DNA of 64,000 nt from Bacteroidota bacterium (lineage in GTDB: Bacteria; Bacteroidota; Bacteroidia; Chitinophagales; Saprospiraceae): positions 62,001-126,000 of the forward strand of contig JAIUPL010000014.1 of NCBI GenBank assembly GCA_020160935.1, in the 5' to 3' direction. The notes under the pieces are model-generated. The model was given only the letters and a program-made list of their open reading frames with translations, was not told where the DNA came from and made no database searches. Of this stretch, positions 1 through 9,766 are shown piece after piece. The position numbers and the translations under genes are program-made. Position 1 is the first letter of the stretch. Each line of letters begins with the position of its first letter.

Positions 1-1
1 C

Positions 2-2017
2 CCGGATTTTCAGGCGGCACTTCGGTCAGTTTTTTGGCAATATTCGGGTAGTGGAAGCCCTGCGGGCGGCCTGCGTACGGTAGAAGTAACACTGTATGCG
101 CGCGGAGGCCGACAGGATACTTCTTTTGCCTTCCTGCACCTCGAACTGCCGCCTTCGGCAGGGCGCGACACATCGGAATCTGTCTGTATGGGCGCCGTGC
201 CGTTCCAGCTGGATTCTCTCCTGTCGGCAGACGCCGATACTGGAGGTATGTGGATACCCGCCTTGCCTGGCGCCGTGTTTGATCCTGCTATTGCGGGCAC
301 ATATTCATTCCAGTATTTGACGACAGGCCATGAATGCCCCTCAGATACGGCTATAGTAGAAATAGTAGTGCCGACGCTTCCTGCGTTCTCGTTGGGCAGT
401 GATGCTTCCATTTGTTATGGCGACAGCCTGTTGCTCCTTGCGCCGCAAACCGCCGTGTGGCAGGATGGAAGTATGAGCAACACCTTTGCTGCAAATCAGG
501 CAGGCCTGTTCTGGGCCGAAGTGACCAATGCGCAAGGCTGTGTTTTTCGCGACAGCATATTGCTCAGCCAGATTCCTCTACAAAACACGAACGAAGTAAT
601 ACAACGCTGCTTCGGTCAGGATTACATCTGGAATGGCCACGCATTGCAAACGGACACAACTGTCTGTGCAACGTTTCTTTCCATAGCCGGCTGCGACTCC
701 TCCCATTGCCTGACGCTGGATTTTTTCCATCCCCTTCTGTCAACAGATACCACACTGTGCGAAGGTCAAAGTATTTCCTGGCATAGTCAGGTATACAATA
801 GTAGCGGTACATTTACTGATACCGTTCTATTGGATGGCTGCCAGACTATTACATCACTACAAATCAATCTTGTTCCGGCAGATACGATATCCATTTTTGA
901 AACGATTTGCCCCGAAAGCACCTATCTACTTGGTAATCAGGAATATACTTTACCAGGACTTTATGTATTAAACGTGCCTACAGAAGCAGGATGCGATAGT
1001 ATTATTGCCCTGTCACTGGCCTGGCAGGAGACGCCGACACTTGTGATTGCCGGCGACACTTCGTTTTGTTCCGGAAGCACCACCGTTCTTTCCACCTCCG
1101 GTTTCGATTCCTACGCCTGGTCGCTCAGCGGCGCTACTGGCCCCAACCTGACAGTAACAAACAGCGGAACTTACACTGTCACTGCCACCAACGCACAAGG
1201 CTGCACCGCTACCGCTTCTCTGGCCGTGAGCGAATCGGCGCCCATCGTGGCCGCCTGGGAACTCCAACCGCCCCTGTGCCACGGCGCTGCCGACGGCTGG
1301 ATCGAACTGCTCGGCATCGAGGGCGGATCAAGCCCTTTTTCCTATCGATTCCTCCAGAATGCGCCTGTCACACAGCCCTTCTTTGAACATTTGCCCGCAG
1401 GCGCTTATGCCATCCGCACGTCCGACGCCGACGGCTGTTTTGTGGATACAACCTTGGTCTTGATCGATCCGGAAGCCCTGACCCTCTCGCTCGGCCCCGA
1501 CATCTTTGTGAGCGCCGGTAACGCCTGGTCGCTTTCGGCGCAGACAACAGGCGGGCAGGGCGCGCTGACCTACGTCTGGTTACCGCCTGCGGGGCTCAGT
1601 TGCGCCGACTGTCCCAACCCTGTTCTTTCCCCTTCGGATTCTGTAGTTTACCTGCTCACCGTAACCGACGCGAACGGGTGCAGCGCCACCGACAGCATCC
1701 GGGTATTCGTGCAAGGCGCGGGGTTTCTGTTTATTCCCAATGTTTTTTCTCCCGATGACGACGGCAAAAACGATTTTTTCGGCGTCTTCGCCGACCCTGA
1801 CCGGGTGCGAAGCATCGAACTCCTGCGCGTGTACGACCGATGGGGCACGCTCGTGTACGAGGAATCCGGCGCACCGTTTAACGACCTCAACAAAGGATGG
1901 GACGGTGCTTTTCGCGGAAATCCTGCTGCGCCGGGTGTGTATGTGTGGTATACCTCCGTCAGGCTGACCAACGGAGAGGTGCTGCAGCGGTCGGGAGATG
2001 TGTTATTGCAACGGTAG
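2..2017 (+). CDS. T9SS type B sorting domain surface protein (5' truncated)
   Basis: The reading frame is open from the window edge, so the gene begins upstream and only its last ~670 codons are present. It is a large secreted adhesin-like protein with many Cys-containing Ig-like segments (recurrent NAQGC and DANGC turns), as in SprB/gliding-type surface proteins. The last ~95 residues are a typical gliding-motility-associated C-terminal domain: PNVFSPDDDGKNDFF, then VYDRWGTLVYE, GWDGAFRG and PGVYVWY. This domain is the type IX secretion signal (type B), so the protein is predicted to cross the outer membrane and stay at the surface or be released. The ligand is unknown. It converges on the M28 peptidase gene with a 17-bp gap. 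An internal ATG at 188 is not the true start because the upstream codons are open and of the same composition. Confidence 0.9.
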   Translation, partial: PDFQAALRSVFWQYSGSGSPAGGLRTVEVTLYARGGRQDTSFAFLHLELPPSAGRDTSESVCMGAVPFQLDSLLSADADTGGMWIPALPGAVFDPAIAGTYSFQYLTTGHECPSDTAIVEIVVPTLPAFSLGSDASICYGDSLLLLAPQTAVWQDGSMSNTFAANQAGLFWAEVTNAQGCVFRDSILLSQIPLQNTNEVIQRCFGQDYIWNGHALQTDTTVCATFLSIAGCDSSHCLTLDFFHPLLSTDTTLCEGQSISWHSQVYNSSGTFTDTVLLDGCQTITSLQINLVPADTISIFETICPESTYLLGNQEYTLPGLYVLNVPTEAGCDSIIALSLAWQETPTLVIAGDTSFCSGSTTVLSTSGFDSYAWSLSGATGPNLTVTNSGTYTVTATNAQGCTATASLAVSESAPIVAAWELQPPLCHGAADGWIELLGIEGGSSPFSYRFLQNAPVTQPFFEHLPAGAYAIRTSDADGCFVDTTLVLIDPEALTLSLGPDIFVSAGNAWSLSAQTTGGQGALTYVWLPPAGLSCADCPNPVLSPSDSVVYLLTVTDANGCSATDSIRVFVQGAGFLFIPNVFSPDDDGKNDFFGVFADPDRVRSIELLRVYDRWGTLVYEESGAPFNDLNKGWDGAFRGNPAAPGVYVWYTSVRLTNGEVLQRSGDVLLQR

Positions 2018-2034
2018 GATGGTGTGATTCCCCT

Positions 2035-3774
2035 CTAATTCGCAAAAACCATTCTTCGCGTTTCCACCACTACCCCATCCAGCACGAGGCTGTAAGCAAA
2101 CGTACCGCGCACCCCATACCCATGCGTGTACATCACTTCATTCAGGCCGGGTTTGAGTTGCAGGGGTAATTCCTGAACCAATTTTCCCTGTAGGTCGTGT
2201 ATTAGGATACCAGCGTTTTTGTAAGCAGGCATTTCTTCCACCCAAACACCGATCCAGGTTGCCTCGTCGAACGGATTGGGTTTGTTTTGAAGCAATTGGA
2301 TGGGTTTTTCCGCCTCGGTTGCTGGTTCTGAAGTGCCCGAAACAATAACCGTTTTTTCGATGGAAAACAGGCTTTCAATGCCCAAATTGTCCACCTTTGC
2401 CACGCTCACATACCAGATACCGGGCGCTGCTACCTGAAAATCGCCGGCCACTGCGCCGGTAATGGTGTACACGGAATCCCAGTCGTTGGTGGTGCTGCGC
2501 ACCGCCACCCGGTAAGTGTCGGGCACGGCCGGCTCGTCGATGTGGACAGACAACACACCGTTGAAACGCGTGGCGGTAAACGCCGTTGGCGTGGGCACGC
2601 CCCTGGCTGCCATGGCAATGGCATTTCCATTGATGAGGGTATTGCGCGCCAGGTAGTTGAATTGCACAAAAAAAGAATCGACCGCGCCATCAGCATCCGT
2701 ATCCACGCCCAGCACATCGCGGTAGGAGTGTTGGCGGTCGTCGTAGGCCGGGTCGTCCACACCGGCGTCGCCGTGTTCATTGGCGGCTGTAAAACGCATG
2801 GCAGTGAAACTCCGGCTTCTGAACGGAATGTGGTCGCCGCCACGGCCCGTGCGGTCTTCGGGCGACATGATGCGGATGTTCATCGGCACGGCCTGCGTGG
2901 TTTTTAGGTTTTCTGTGTATTCCAGTTTGATAAACCGCGACAGTTGTTTGTGCGGCGAATTAAAACTACCGGCAGAAAACAGGCGCACACTGGTAGAGTC
3001 GATGCTGTTGTACCCCGAGCAGGACGGCGGTGAGGAAGTATGGCCACAAATGACGCCACCGATCACATCATTATTCAATACTGCACGCAGCGGAATGCTG
3101 TTGTTTTTACAATAAACGGCGAAGGCTTCGGCACCGTACAAGCCTTGTTCTTCGCCAATAACCACCATGAAAACAATGGTATTGCGAAACGTGTATTTGG
3201 CCATCACACGCGCCAGTTCCATTACCAACGCTGTTCCGCTGGCGTTGTCTTCCACGCCTTCCGCGAGGCAGGACGTATCGCACAACACTTCGCAACGGCT
3301 GTCGATGTGGGCTTCCACGAGGACAACACCGTTCGGATTCGGGTCGGAGCCGGGCAGCACTGCCAGCATATTGCGGTGTTGGCCCACCGCACACATCACC
3401 CGATCGAACTGAAAATAACCCGTCAGCAGGCGGTGTTCGCTTTCAGCGCTGAATTCGTCGAATTTCGACACCACCCAGCGCCGCGCTGCGCCGATACCAC
3501 GGGTGGTCGACACGGTATCGCTGGCGGAATTTCGGTTGCCAAACGTACTCAATCGGGTGATATATGCCTTAAGACTGTCTGGAGAAATCCGCGCGCTCAG
3601 GTCGGAGGCAATCACAGCCGGATCGTCGATGACTTCGCTGGCAGCATAGTTGGAAGGATCATAGTTGCCTTGCAGTACTTGTTCGGCGGCGGGGTTGGTG
3701 AATACAAAATTACTCTGTGCAAATGCAGTTTGGCCGGTCAGGAATACCAGTAGCAAGAGAGAAAATCTGGGCAT
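2035..3774 (-). CDS. Secreted M28 family zinc peptidase with T9SS type A sorting domain
   Basis: 579 residues. An N-terminal signal peptide ends near AFAQ (residue 20). The catalytic domain carries the M28 di-zinc ligands: HID at 156-158, ED at 175-176, the GEEQG pair E208-E209, NND at 234-236 and GGDH at 312-315. M28 enzymes are aminopeptidases or carboxypeptidases. A fibronectin-like stretch follows, and the last ~90 residues begin with LLQNKPNPF, the usual opening of the type A T9SS C-terminal domain, so the enzyme is predicted to be exported to the cell surface or medium. It is divergent from the SusC gene and convergent with the type B protein. The substrate cannot be told from the sequence. 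All metal ligands are intact, so it should be active. Confidence 0.9.
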   Translation of the reverse strand: MPRFSLLLLVFLTGQTAFAQSNFVFTNPAAEQVLQGNYDPSNYAASEVIDDPAVIASDLSARISPDSLKAYITRLSTFGNRNSASDTVSTTRGIGAARRWVVSKFDEFSAESEHRLLTGYFQFDRVMCAVGQHRNMLAVLPGSDPNPNGVVLVEAHIDSRCEVLCDTSCLAEGVEDNASGTALVMELARVMAKYTFRNTIVFMVVIGEEQGLYGAEAFAVYCKNNSIPLRAVLNNDVIGGVICGHTSSPPSCSGYNSIDSTSVRLFSAGSFNSPHKQLSRFIKLEYTENLKTTQAVPMNIRIMSPEDRTGRGGDHIPFRSRSFTAMRFTAANEHGDAGVDDPAYDDRQHSYRDVLGVDTDADGAVDSFFVQFNYLARNTLINGNAIAMAARGVPTPTAFTATRFNGVLSVHIDEPAVPDTYRVAVRSTTNDWDSVYTITGAVAGDFQVAAPGIWYVSVAKVDNLGIESLFSIEKTVIVSGTSEPATEAEKPIQLLQNKPNPFDEATWIGVWVEEMPAYKNAGILIHDLQGKLVQELPLQLKPGLNEVMYTHGYGVRGTFAYSLVLDGVVVETRRMVFAN

Positions 3775-3824
3775 GATGTCGTGATTTTACCGGATAAATG
3801 TAACAATGTATTACAGCGTGTTTC

Positions 3825-3832
3825 TACTTTTG
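3825..3832 (+). promoter_or_regulatory. Predicted -7 box of the susC operon
   Basis: TACTTTTG fits the Bacteroidota housekeeping -7 consensus TAnnTTTG. It lies 166 nt upstream of the chosen SusC start, which leaves a leader of roughly 160 nt. No convincing -33 TTTG is seen at the right distance, so this rests on one element. Confidence 0.45.
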
Positions 3833-3997
3833 ACACCGGTGTTAGCAATTTTTTTCCGACCTCTTGTAAAAAATCCAGCGTACGAACACCACATTTGCCT
3901 GCTCGAAGCAACGTTTCCGAAACACTGTGTTTTCTGTCAGTTAATCCTGCCGGGTATTGTCGGCTTGTTTTCTATTGTACCTAACTTTTTTTTGAAC

Positions 3998-6900
3998 ATG
4001 ATAAAACCATTACCTCCCCGATGGCACGTGTATGCCTGGCTGATATTGCTGTTATTCGCCTGCGCAAGTCCGCTTTCCGCATCCGGGTTTACGTCCGCTC
4101 ACATCCTGAACACAGGCAAAAATAGGCCTGCTACCGAACGAATTATTTCCGGTAAAGTTACCTCTTCCGATGGCGAAGTGCTGCCGGGTGTAACTGTAGT
4201 GGAGCCCGGCACCACCAATGGCGCCACGACCGATGCCAACGGCTCTTACCGCATCCGTGTAAGCGATGCAGCCACTACCCTGGAGTTTTCATTTATCGGA
4301 TTTACCAAACAAACCGTGCAGATCGGTGGCCGCAGCGTCATCGATGTCGTGCTGGATTCCGATCAGAACAAACTTTCCGAAGTAGTCATCGTCGGTTACG
4401 GCGTCGAACAAAAAGCCCTGCTCACGGGCGCTGTCGGCGAAATCAAATCCGACAACCTTAAAAACCTGCCAGTTGCCACCCTCGATGGCATTATGCAGGG
4501 GCAGGCAGCAGGCGTACAGGTGGTGCAGAATTCCGGCACCCCCGGCGGCGGCAATTCCGTGCGCATCCGTGGCGTGAGTTCCATCGGCGGTTCGAGCCAG
4601 CCCTTGTATGTCATCGACGGCATTCCAGTCACGACGGGCGACTTCGCGCAGGTGGGCTACGAAGGCCAGGGCATCAATGCCTTGTCGGATCTGAGCCCCA
4701 ACGACATTGCTTCCATCAGCGTGCTGAAAGACGCTGCAGCGGCAGCCATTTACGGCGCCCGGGCCTCCAACGGTGTGGTACTTATTACCACGAAACGTGG
4801 CCGCAATGAAAAAGCCGTTGTCAATTTCAATGCCTACTACGGCGTACAGCAAGTGTGGCGCACCCTCGACATGCTCGATGCGCGTGGCTGGATGGAATAC
4901 CGCAACGACCTGGCCGGCGCGGAGGTGTTCACGCCCGAACAGATGAACAACATCACCATCAACACCGACTGGCAGGATGTCATTTTCCGCACGGCGCCCA
5001 TTGCCAATTACGAACTGTCGAGCACCGGCGGCAACGACAAAACCAAGGTGTTCCTGAGTGGCAACCTGTTTCAGCAGGATGGTATTGTGATCGGCACCGA
5101 CTACAAACGCGTAAACGGCCGTGTAAACGTAGACCACAAAATGACCGACCGGCTCACAGTTGGTACCAGCGTGGGACTCACCTATGCCAAAACGAACCGG
5201 GTGGAAGGCGACCAGACCCTGCATGGCCCATTGCCCAATGGTATTTCCACGCCCGCTATTTTCCCGGTGTACAACGCCGACGGGTCGTACAACCAGGATG
5301 GCCCTTATTCCAATGCCGTTTCCATTGCCAATGAAGCGATTAACCAGAACTTTTCGTTCCGCACCATCGGCAATATTTATGCAGACTACAACATTCTGCC
5401 GGGCCTGACATTCTCTACTAAATGGGGCCTCGACTTCCTCAATTTCCGCGAACATGCCTACGAATCGATTAAAACCGTGCAAGGCGCCAAATTCAACGGC
5501 CTGGGTTTTGAAACGTACACCAATGTGATGAACCTGGTATCGAACAACCTGCTGAAATACCAGAAATCCTTTGGCGAGCACAGCACGGAATTCCTGGTGG
5601 GTTACAGTTTTGAAAAATACCAGTCGCGCAGTTCGTTCATCCGGGGCCAGGATTTTGCCGACCCGGCCTTGCAGTACCTGAACACGGCTGCGACGATTGT
5701 TTCGGCCAGTTCGAGTGGCACCGACAATGGCCTGCGGTCGTTTTTCGGGCGTGCCAATTACAATTTTTCGGATAAATACCTGCTGACCCTGACGGCCCGC
5801 GTCGACGGTTCTTCGCGTTTTGGGGAGAACAACCGCAACGGCTTTTTCCCGGCGGTTTCTGCGGGTTGGCGCATTTCGCAGGAAGAGTTTTTCAAGGTGG
5901 CCAGTATTTCAGAACTCAAACTGCGTGCGAGTTACGGCCTCACGGGCAACGACGATATTCCACCTTTCCTGTTTGCCGAATTGTATGGTATCACCTCGTA
6001 TGGCGGCCAGCCAGGCGTGTACCCGAGCAATATTCCCAATCCCGACCTGAAATGGGAAAGCACCGCGCAGTTGAACGTGGGTATCGACCTGGGTCTGTTC
6101 CAAAACCGCATCGTGCTGTCGGCAGATTACTACAACAAACAAACCAAAGACCTGCTGCTGGCGCGCCCGCTTCCGACCAGTTCGGGCTTCAGCACCATCA
6201 CCGAAAATGTGGGCGAAGTAGAAAACAAGGGTATCGAACTCTCGCTTTCCACCGACAATTTCGTGCGCCAGGATTTTGGATGGAGCACCCGCCTCAATTT
6301 TTCCATGAACCGCAACAAGGTACTGAAACTGTACGGCGGCCAACCCATCGACGACCTCGGCCGTGGCAGCAACCGCATCGAAGAAGGCGAACCCATCGGT
6401 ATTTTTTACAGTTATGAGTGGCTGGGTATCGACCCTTCTACCGGCGATGTGGTGTATGCCGACAAAAACTTCGACGGCCAGATCACAACGGCCGACCGCA
6501 CCAAGGTGGGCAATCCGCACCCGATCTTTATTGCAGGCATGACCAATACCTTGAATTACAAGCGTTTAGACCTGAGTTTCTTCCTGCAAACCTCATATGG
6601 AAATGACGTATTCCACGGTTCGCGGCTCTTCCTGGAATCCTTGCAGGGCGGCGACAACCAGTTGGCTGTGGTGCAAAACCGCTGGCGTCAACCGGGCGAC
6701 ATCACCAATATTCCAGACGCGACGAACGACCCTGTGCGGGCTGCTGCCAACAAACGGGTGTCGTCGCGCTTCATCGAAGACGGCTCCTACCTGCGCCTGA
6801 AAAACCTCACACTTGGCTACACGATCCTCCACAACCGTGCATCCGACAAATGGGTGTCCAAACTGCGCGTGTATTTCAGCGGCCAAAACCTGTTGACGTT

Positions 6901-7027
6901 TACCAACTACACCGGCCTCGACCCCGAGGTGAACTACCGCGGCAACGACAATGCTGTGATTGGAACCGATTTTTTCACCTTCCCGCAAGTGCGTAGTTAC
7001 ACGGTCGGATTTAATCTAACCTTTTAA
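3998..7027 (+). CDS. susC: SusC/RagA-family TonB-dependent outer-membrane receptor
   Basis: 1009 residues from the ATG at 3998. The frame stays open upstream to 3806, but the 3998 start gives a clean signal peptide (residues 1-29) and sits just before SusD in operon order. Residues ~49-125 are a carboxypeptidase-like regulatory domain (ISGKVTSSDGEVLPGVTV). Then comes the SusC signature (EVVIVGYGVEQKALLTGAV) and a TonB plug with the family motifs VRIRGVSSIG and PLYVIDGIPV. The remainder is the 22-strand barrel, ending in an aromatic Phe (FNLTF). SusC proteins import glycans or other nutrients with SusD as lid. No glycoside hydrolase lies next to it, so the substrate is open. SusD follows after 2 bp. 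Confidence 0.93.
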   Translation: MIKPLPPRWHVYAWLILLLFACASPLSASGFTSAHILNTGKNRPATERIISGKVTSSDGEVLPGVTVVEPGTTNGATTDANGSYRIRVSDAATTLEFSFIGFTKQTVQIGGRSVIDVVLDSDQNKLSEVVIVGYGVEQKALLTGAVGEIKSDNLKNLPVATLDGIMQGQAAGVQVVQNSGTPGGGNSVRIRGVSSIGGSSQPLYVIDGIPVTTGDFAQVGYEGQGINALSDLSPNDIASISVLKDAAAAAIYGARASNGVVLITTKRGRNEKAVVNFNAYYGVQQVWRTLDMLDARGWMEYRNDLAGAEVFTPEQMNNITINTDWQDVIFRTAPIANYELSSTGGNDKTKVFLSGNLFQQDGIVIGTDYKRVNGRVNVDHKMTDRLTVGTSVGLTYAKTNRVEGDQTLHGPLPNGISTPAIFPVYNADGSYNQDGPYSNAVSIANEAINQNFSFRTIGNIYADYNILPGLTFSTKWGLDFLNFREHAYESIKTVQGAKFNGLGFETYTNVMNLVSNNLLKYQKSFGEHSTEFLVGYSFEKYQSRSSFIRGQDFADPALQYLNTAATIVSASSSGTDNGLRSFFGRANYNFSDKYLLTLTARVDGSSRFGENNRNGFFPAVSAGWRISQEEFFKVASISELKLRASYGLTGNDDIPPFLFAELYGITSYGGQPGVYPSNIPNPDLKWESTAQLNVGIDLGLFQNRIVLSADYYNKQTKDLLLARPLPTSSGFSTITENVGEVENKGIELSLSTDNFVRQDFGWSTRLNFSMNRNKVLKLYGGQPIDDLGRGSNRIEEGEPIGIFYSYEWLGIDPSTGDVVYADKNFDGQITTADRTKVGNPHPIFIAGMTNTLNYKRLDLSFFLQTSYGNDVFHGSRLFLESLQGGDNQLAVVQNRWRQPGDITNIPDATNDPVRAAANKRVSSRFIEDGSYLRLKNLTLGYTILHNRASDKWVSKLRVYFSGQNLLTFTNYTGLDPEVNYRGNDNAVIGTDFFTFPQVRSYTVGFNLTF

Positions 7028-7029
7028 CA

Positions 7030-8361
7030 ATGAAAAAGTTACTTCTATTTTCCATTATACTTGCCGCACTGATGCCTTCCTGTAATGTGCTGGATGTGGA
7101 GCCGCAAAGTTCTATTCCCGCCGGCGAGGTGTTTAAAGACAAACAGGGCATCGAACGCGGCATTCTGGGCGCCTATAACTCCCTGCAATCGCTGAGTTAT
7201 TACGGACGCACCTACCCTATTTTTGCCGACCTGGCTGCCGACAACCTGAGCCACCCGGCCAACGCTACGGCTGTAGCCTATGCCGAGGTGGACAACAATG
7301 CCATTTTGCCTGAAAATGCCACCGTTGACGGCATGTGGACTGCTATTTACGACGGCCTCAATGTGGCCAACAACGTGATTGTACAGGTGCCGAAAATGAG
7401 CGACATGAGCGATGCAGAGAAGAACAAAGCCCTCGGCGAATTGTATTTTTTACGCGCCCTGCACCATTTCAACCTGCTGAACTTCTTTGGCGCTGTGCCG
7501 CTCAAAACCGAGCCTACCGTGGGTGTTGAAAATGTAAATGTACCGCGGGATGCCACCGATGTCGTGTACACACAAATTATTCAGGATCTGCGTTTTGCAT
7601 CGGAGAACCTGCCTGCCGGAGGCACTAAAATCCGCGCAAGCAAACACGCCGCCAATGCGCTGCTGGCACGGGTGTTTTTGTACAAAAAAGACTACGAAAA
7701 CGCCATTGCCTATGCCTCGCAGGTGATCGACAATGGCGGGTACGACCTCTTGGACAACTACGCCGACATTTTTGCTTCGGAGGGTACTGATGAAACGATA
7801 TTTGAAGTGGATTTCACCGCACTCGACCGCAACCGCATTGCCGAGTATAATTTCCCGCTCACCCTGAACGGTCGCCGCGAAGTGGAGCCTGCCGCCGATT
7901 TGATTGCTGCCTACACGGCTGCCGACGAACGCAAAAACGCCTCCATTGCCTACGCCGGAACCCTGCCGTACGCCATCAAATACGACGACCTGAGTACCGG
8001 CAGCGACAATTTCATCGTGCTGCGCCTGGCAGAAATGTACCTCATCCGTGCAGAAGCCCGCGCCAGCGTGAATGGCCCAGCCGACCTGATCCGCGAAGAT
8101 GTGAATGTGGTGCGCAACCGCTCGGGGCTTGGAAATATCACCTCCAGCGCTTATCCGGAATTGCTGTCGACGATAGAATCGGAGCGGCGCCTCGAATTTG
8201 CGTTCGAAGGACATCGCTGGTTCGATCTGGTGCGCACCGGCCGCGCAGTGGACGTGCTGCCGACCGTTACCAGTGCCAATCAGACACTTTTCCCGATCCC
8301 GCTGAGCGAAATTCTGACAAACACCCATCCGGGCATGACACAAAACCCTGGTTATCAATAA
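7030..8361 (+). CDS. susD: SusD/RagB-family nutrient-binding outer-membrane lipoprotein
   Basis: 443 residues, starting 2 bp after SusC. The lipobox LMPSC places the mature N-terminal Cys near residue 18. The helical TPR-like SusD fold is recognisable from the N-terminal stretch (GILGAYNSLQS), LGELYFLRALHHFNLLNFFG near residues 140-160, and the C-terminal ERRLEFAFEGHRWFDLVRTG, which is the strongest family signature. SusD caps the SusC barrel and binds the ligand at the surface. At 443 residues it is a rather short SusD. It is part of the 3998-10903 operon with two further lipoproteins, which probably add surface binding. Confidence 0.93.
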   Translation: MKKLLLFSIILAALMPSCNVLDVEPQSSIPAGEVFKDKQGIERGILGAYNSLQSLSYYGRTYPIFADLAADNLSHPANATAVAYAEVDNNAILPENATVDGMWTAIYDGLNVANNVIVQVPKMSDMSDAEKNKALGELYFLRALHHFNLLNFFGAVPLKTEPTVGVENVNVPRDATDVVYTQIIQDLRFASENLPAGGTKIRASKHAANALLARVFLYKKDYENAIAYASQVIDNGGYDLLDNYADIFASEGTDETIFEVDFTALDRNRIAEYNFPLTLNGRREVEPAADLIAAYTAADERKNASIAYAGTLPYAIKYDDLSTGSDNFIVLRLAEMYLIRAEARASVNGPADLIREDVNVVRNRSGLGNITSSAYPELLSTIESERRLEFAFEGHRWFDLVRTGRAVDVLPTVTSANQTLFPIPLSEILTNTHPGMTQNPGYQ

Positions 8362-8400
8362 TGTAAACAATTGTCTAACACACAATCAAACCATATAACA

Positions 8401-9753
8401 ATGACTATGAAACGTTTTGCGCTTTTATACCTGGCGCTGATCGCCATACTGCCCAATGCCTGCAAAAAAGAAGACCCGCCAGTGGAGCCTTCTGCAGCAT
8501 TTACCGCCTCCAAAACCACGGCTGTGGTGGATGAGGAAATCACTTTTACCAACAACTCACAGGACGCGACTTCCTACACCTGGAGTTTTGGCGACGGTAC
8601 GACTTCTACCGAAACATCGCCCAAAAAGTCGTACGCCACTTCTTCTGTTTTCACCGTAACCCTGTCGGCACTGGGCCCAGGCGGCACTAAAGTGTCGACC
8701 CAACAAGTGACTGTGCTGCCTTACGTAGCATTTACCGTGGAAAATGAAAATGCGCTAACGACTACGGCGCCGGTGAAATTTACCAGCACGTCAAAAGGGG
8801 CAACCTCTTACCAATGGACTTTTGGCGATGCGGCCAATTCCACCTCTACGGATGCCAATCCATCCTTTACCTACTCGGCAGCAGGCACATATACGGTGAC
8901 CCTGAAAGCCATCAGTTCGGCTGGACAAAGTACCGCAAGCAAACAGATTACGGTAGCGGCGCCGCCTGCTTCCAAAGAACTGTACTATGTGGAATACAAT
9001 GCCGGGTTTATAAGAAAACTCACCCTCGACGGTTCGGGAACGGTGAGCAATGTGCTTGATTTGACCGGTATAGCGGGCCCGGGCTTGGCCATCGACCAGG
9101 CAGGCGGTAAAATCTATTTCAGCGATTTTGAAGTAACCGGCGAAGGCAAAATCTGGCGCATGAACCTCGACGGCACCGGGCTGGAAGCCATCGTAACCGG
9201 CCTGGTAGATCCATACGGTATCGCGCTCGACCTGACAGCCGGCAAAGTGTACTGGGCGGACGACGACGGCAATATTTCCCGCGCCAACCTTGACGGCACC
9301 AACCTGCAAACCGGCATCGTGAATATCGCAGGCGGCCAAATGCGCGCTGTAGCGCTCGACCCAGCCAATAACAAGATGTATTTTTACGAAGTAAACCTGG
9401 AAAATCTGTACGTAGCCAACCTCGACGGCAGCAACCCGAGCATCCTGATTTCCGGGGTGTACGGCTATGCGATCCTCGTTGACAGCCAGAACGGAAAACT
9501 GTACTTCGACGACCAGAATGCCAACGGCGGCGACGGCGCCCTGGTGTACACCAACCTCGACGGAACGGGCCGCAGCACGATCTCCGCAGTGGCTACCCGC
9601 ATCTACGGCATGGCCATCGACTACACGGAAAACAAACTGTACTGGTCGGGCCGCGACAGTGGCGAACTTAATCGTGCCAATCTCGACGGCACCGACCCCG
9701 AGGTGCTGAAAGATGGCCTGTCGAGCCCACGTGGCATCATCCTGAAACTGTAA
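8401..9753 (+). CDS. PKD-PKD-YWTD beta-propeller surface lipoprotein
   Basis: About 450 residues from ATG 8401; the in-frame ATG at 8407 (MKRF) is equally plausible. A lipoprotein signal peptide ends at LPNAC. Two PKD domains follow, each with the motif (YTWSFGDG and YQWTFGDA, residues ~30-190). The C-terminal ~260 residues hold repeats of the LDL-receptor YWTD/NHL type (KVYWADDDG, ISRANLDGTN, KLYWSGRDSG), giving a six-bladed propeller. It lies 39 bp after SusD in the same orientation, so it is likely a surface-exposed accessory of this SusCD system. Binding of a protein or polysaccharide ligand is plausible; no catalytic residues were recognised. Confidence 0.85.
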   Translation: MTMKRFALLYLALIAILPNACKKEDPPVEPSAAFTASKTTAVVDEEITFTNNSQDATSYTWSFGDGTTSTETSPKKSYATSSVFTVTLSALGPGGTKVSTQQVTVLPYVAFTVENENALTTTAPVKFTSTSKGATSYQWTFGDAANSTSTDANPSFTYSAAGTYTVTLKAISSAGQSTASKQITVAAPPASKELYYVEYNAGFIRKLTLDGSGTVSNVLDLTGIAGPGLAIDQAGGKIYFSDFEVTGEGKIWRMNLDGTGLEAIVTGLVDPYGIALDLTAGKVYWADDDGNISRANLDGTNLQTGIVNIAGGQMRAVALDPANNKMYFYEVNLENLYVANLDGSNPSILISGVYGYAILVDSQNGKLYFDDQNANGGDGALVYTNLDGTGRSTISAVATRIYGMAIDYTENKLYWSGRDSGELNRANLDGTDPEVLKDGLSSPRGIILKL

Positions 9754-9766
9754 AAACCCTGCATTT

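Noticed and set aside
4289-5581. 430-residue open frame opposite SusC
   Set aside because: Antisense of the SusC plug and barrel; same codon-bias effect as other shadows.
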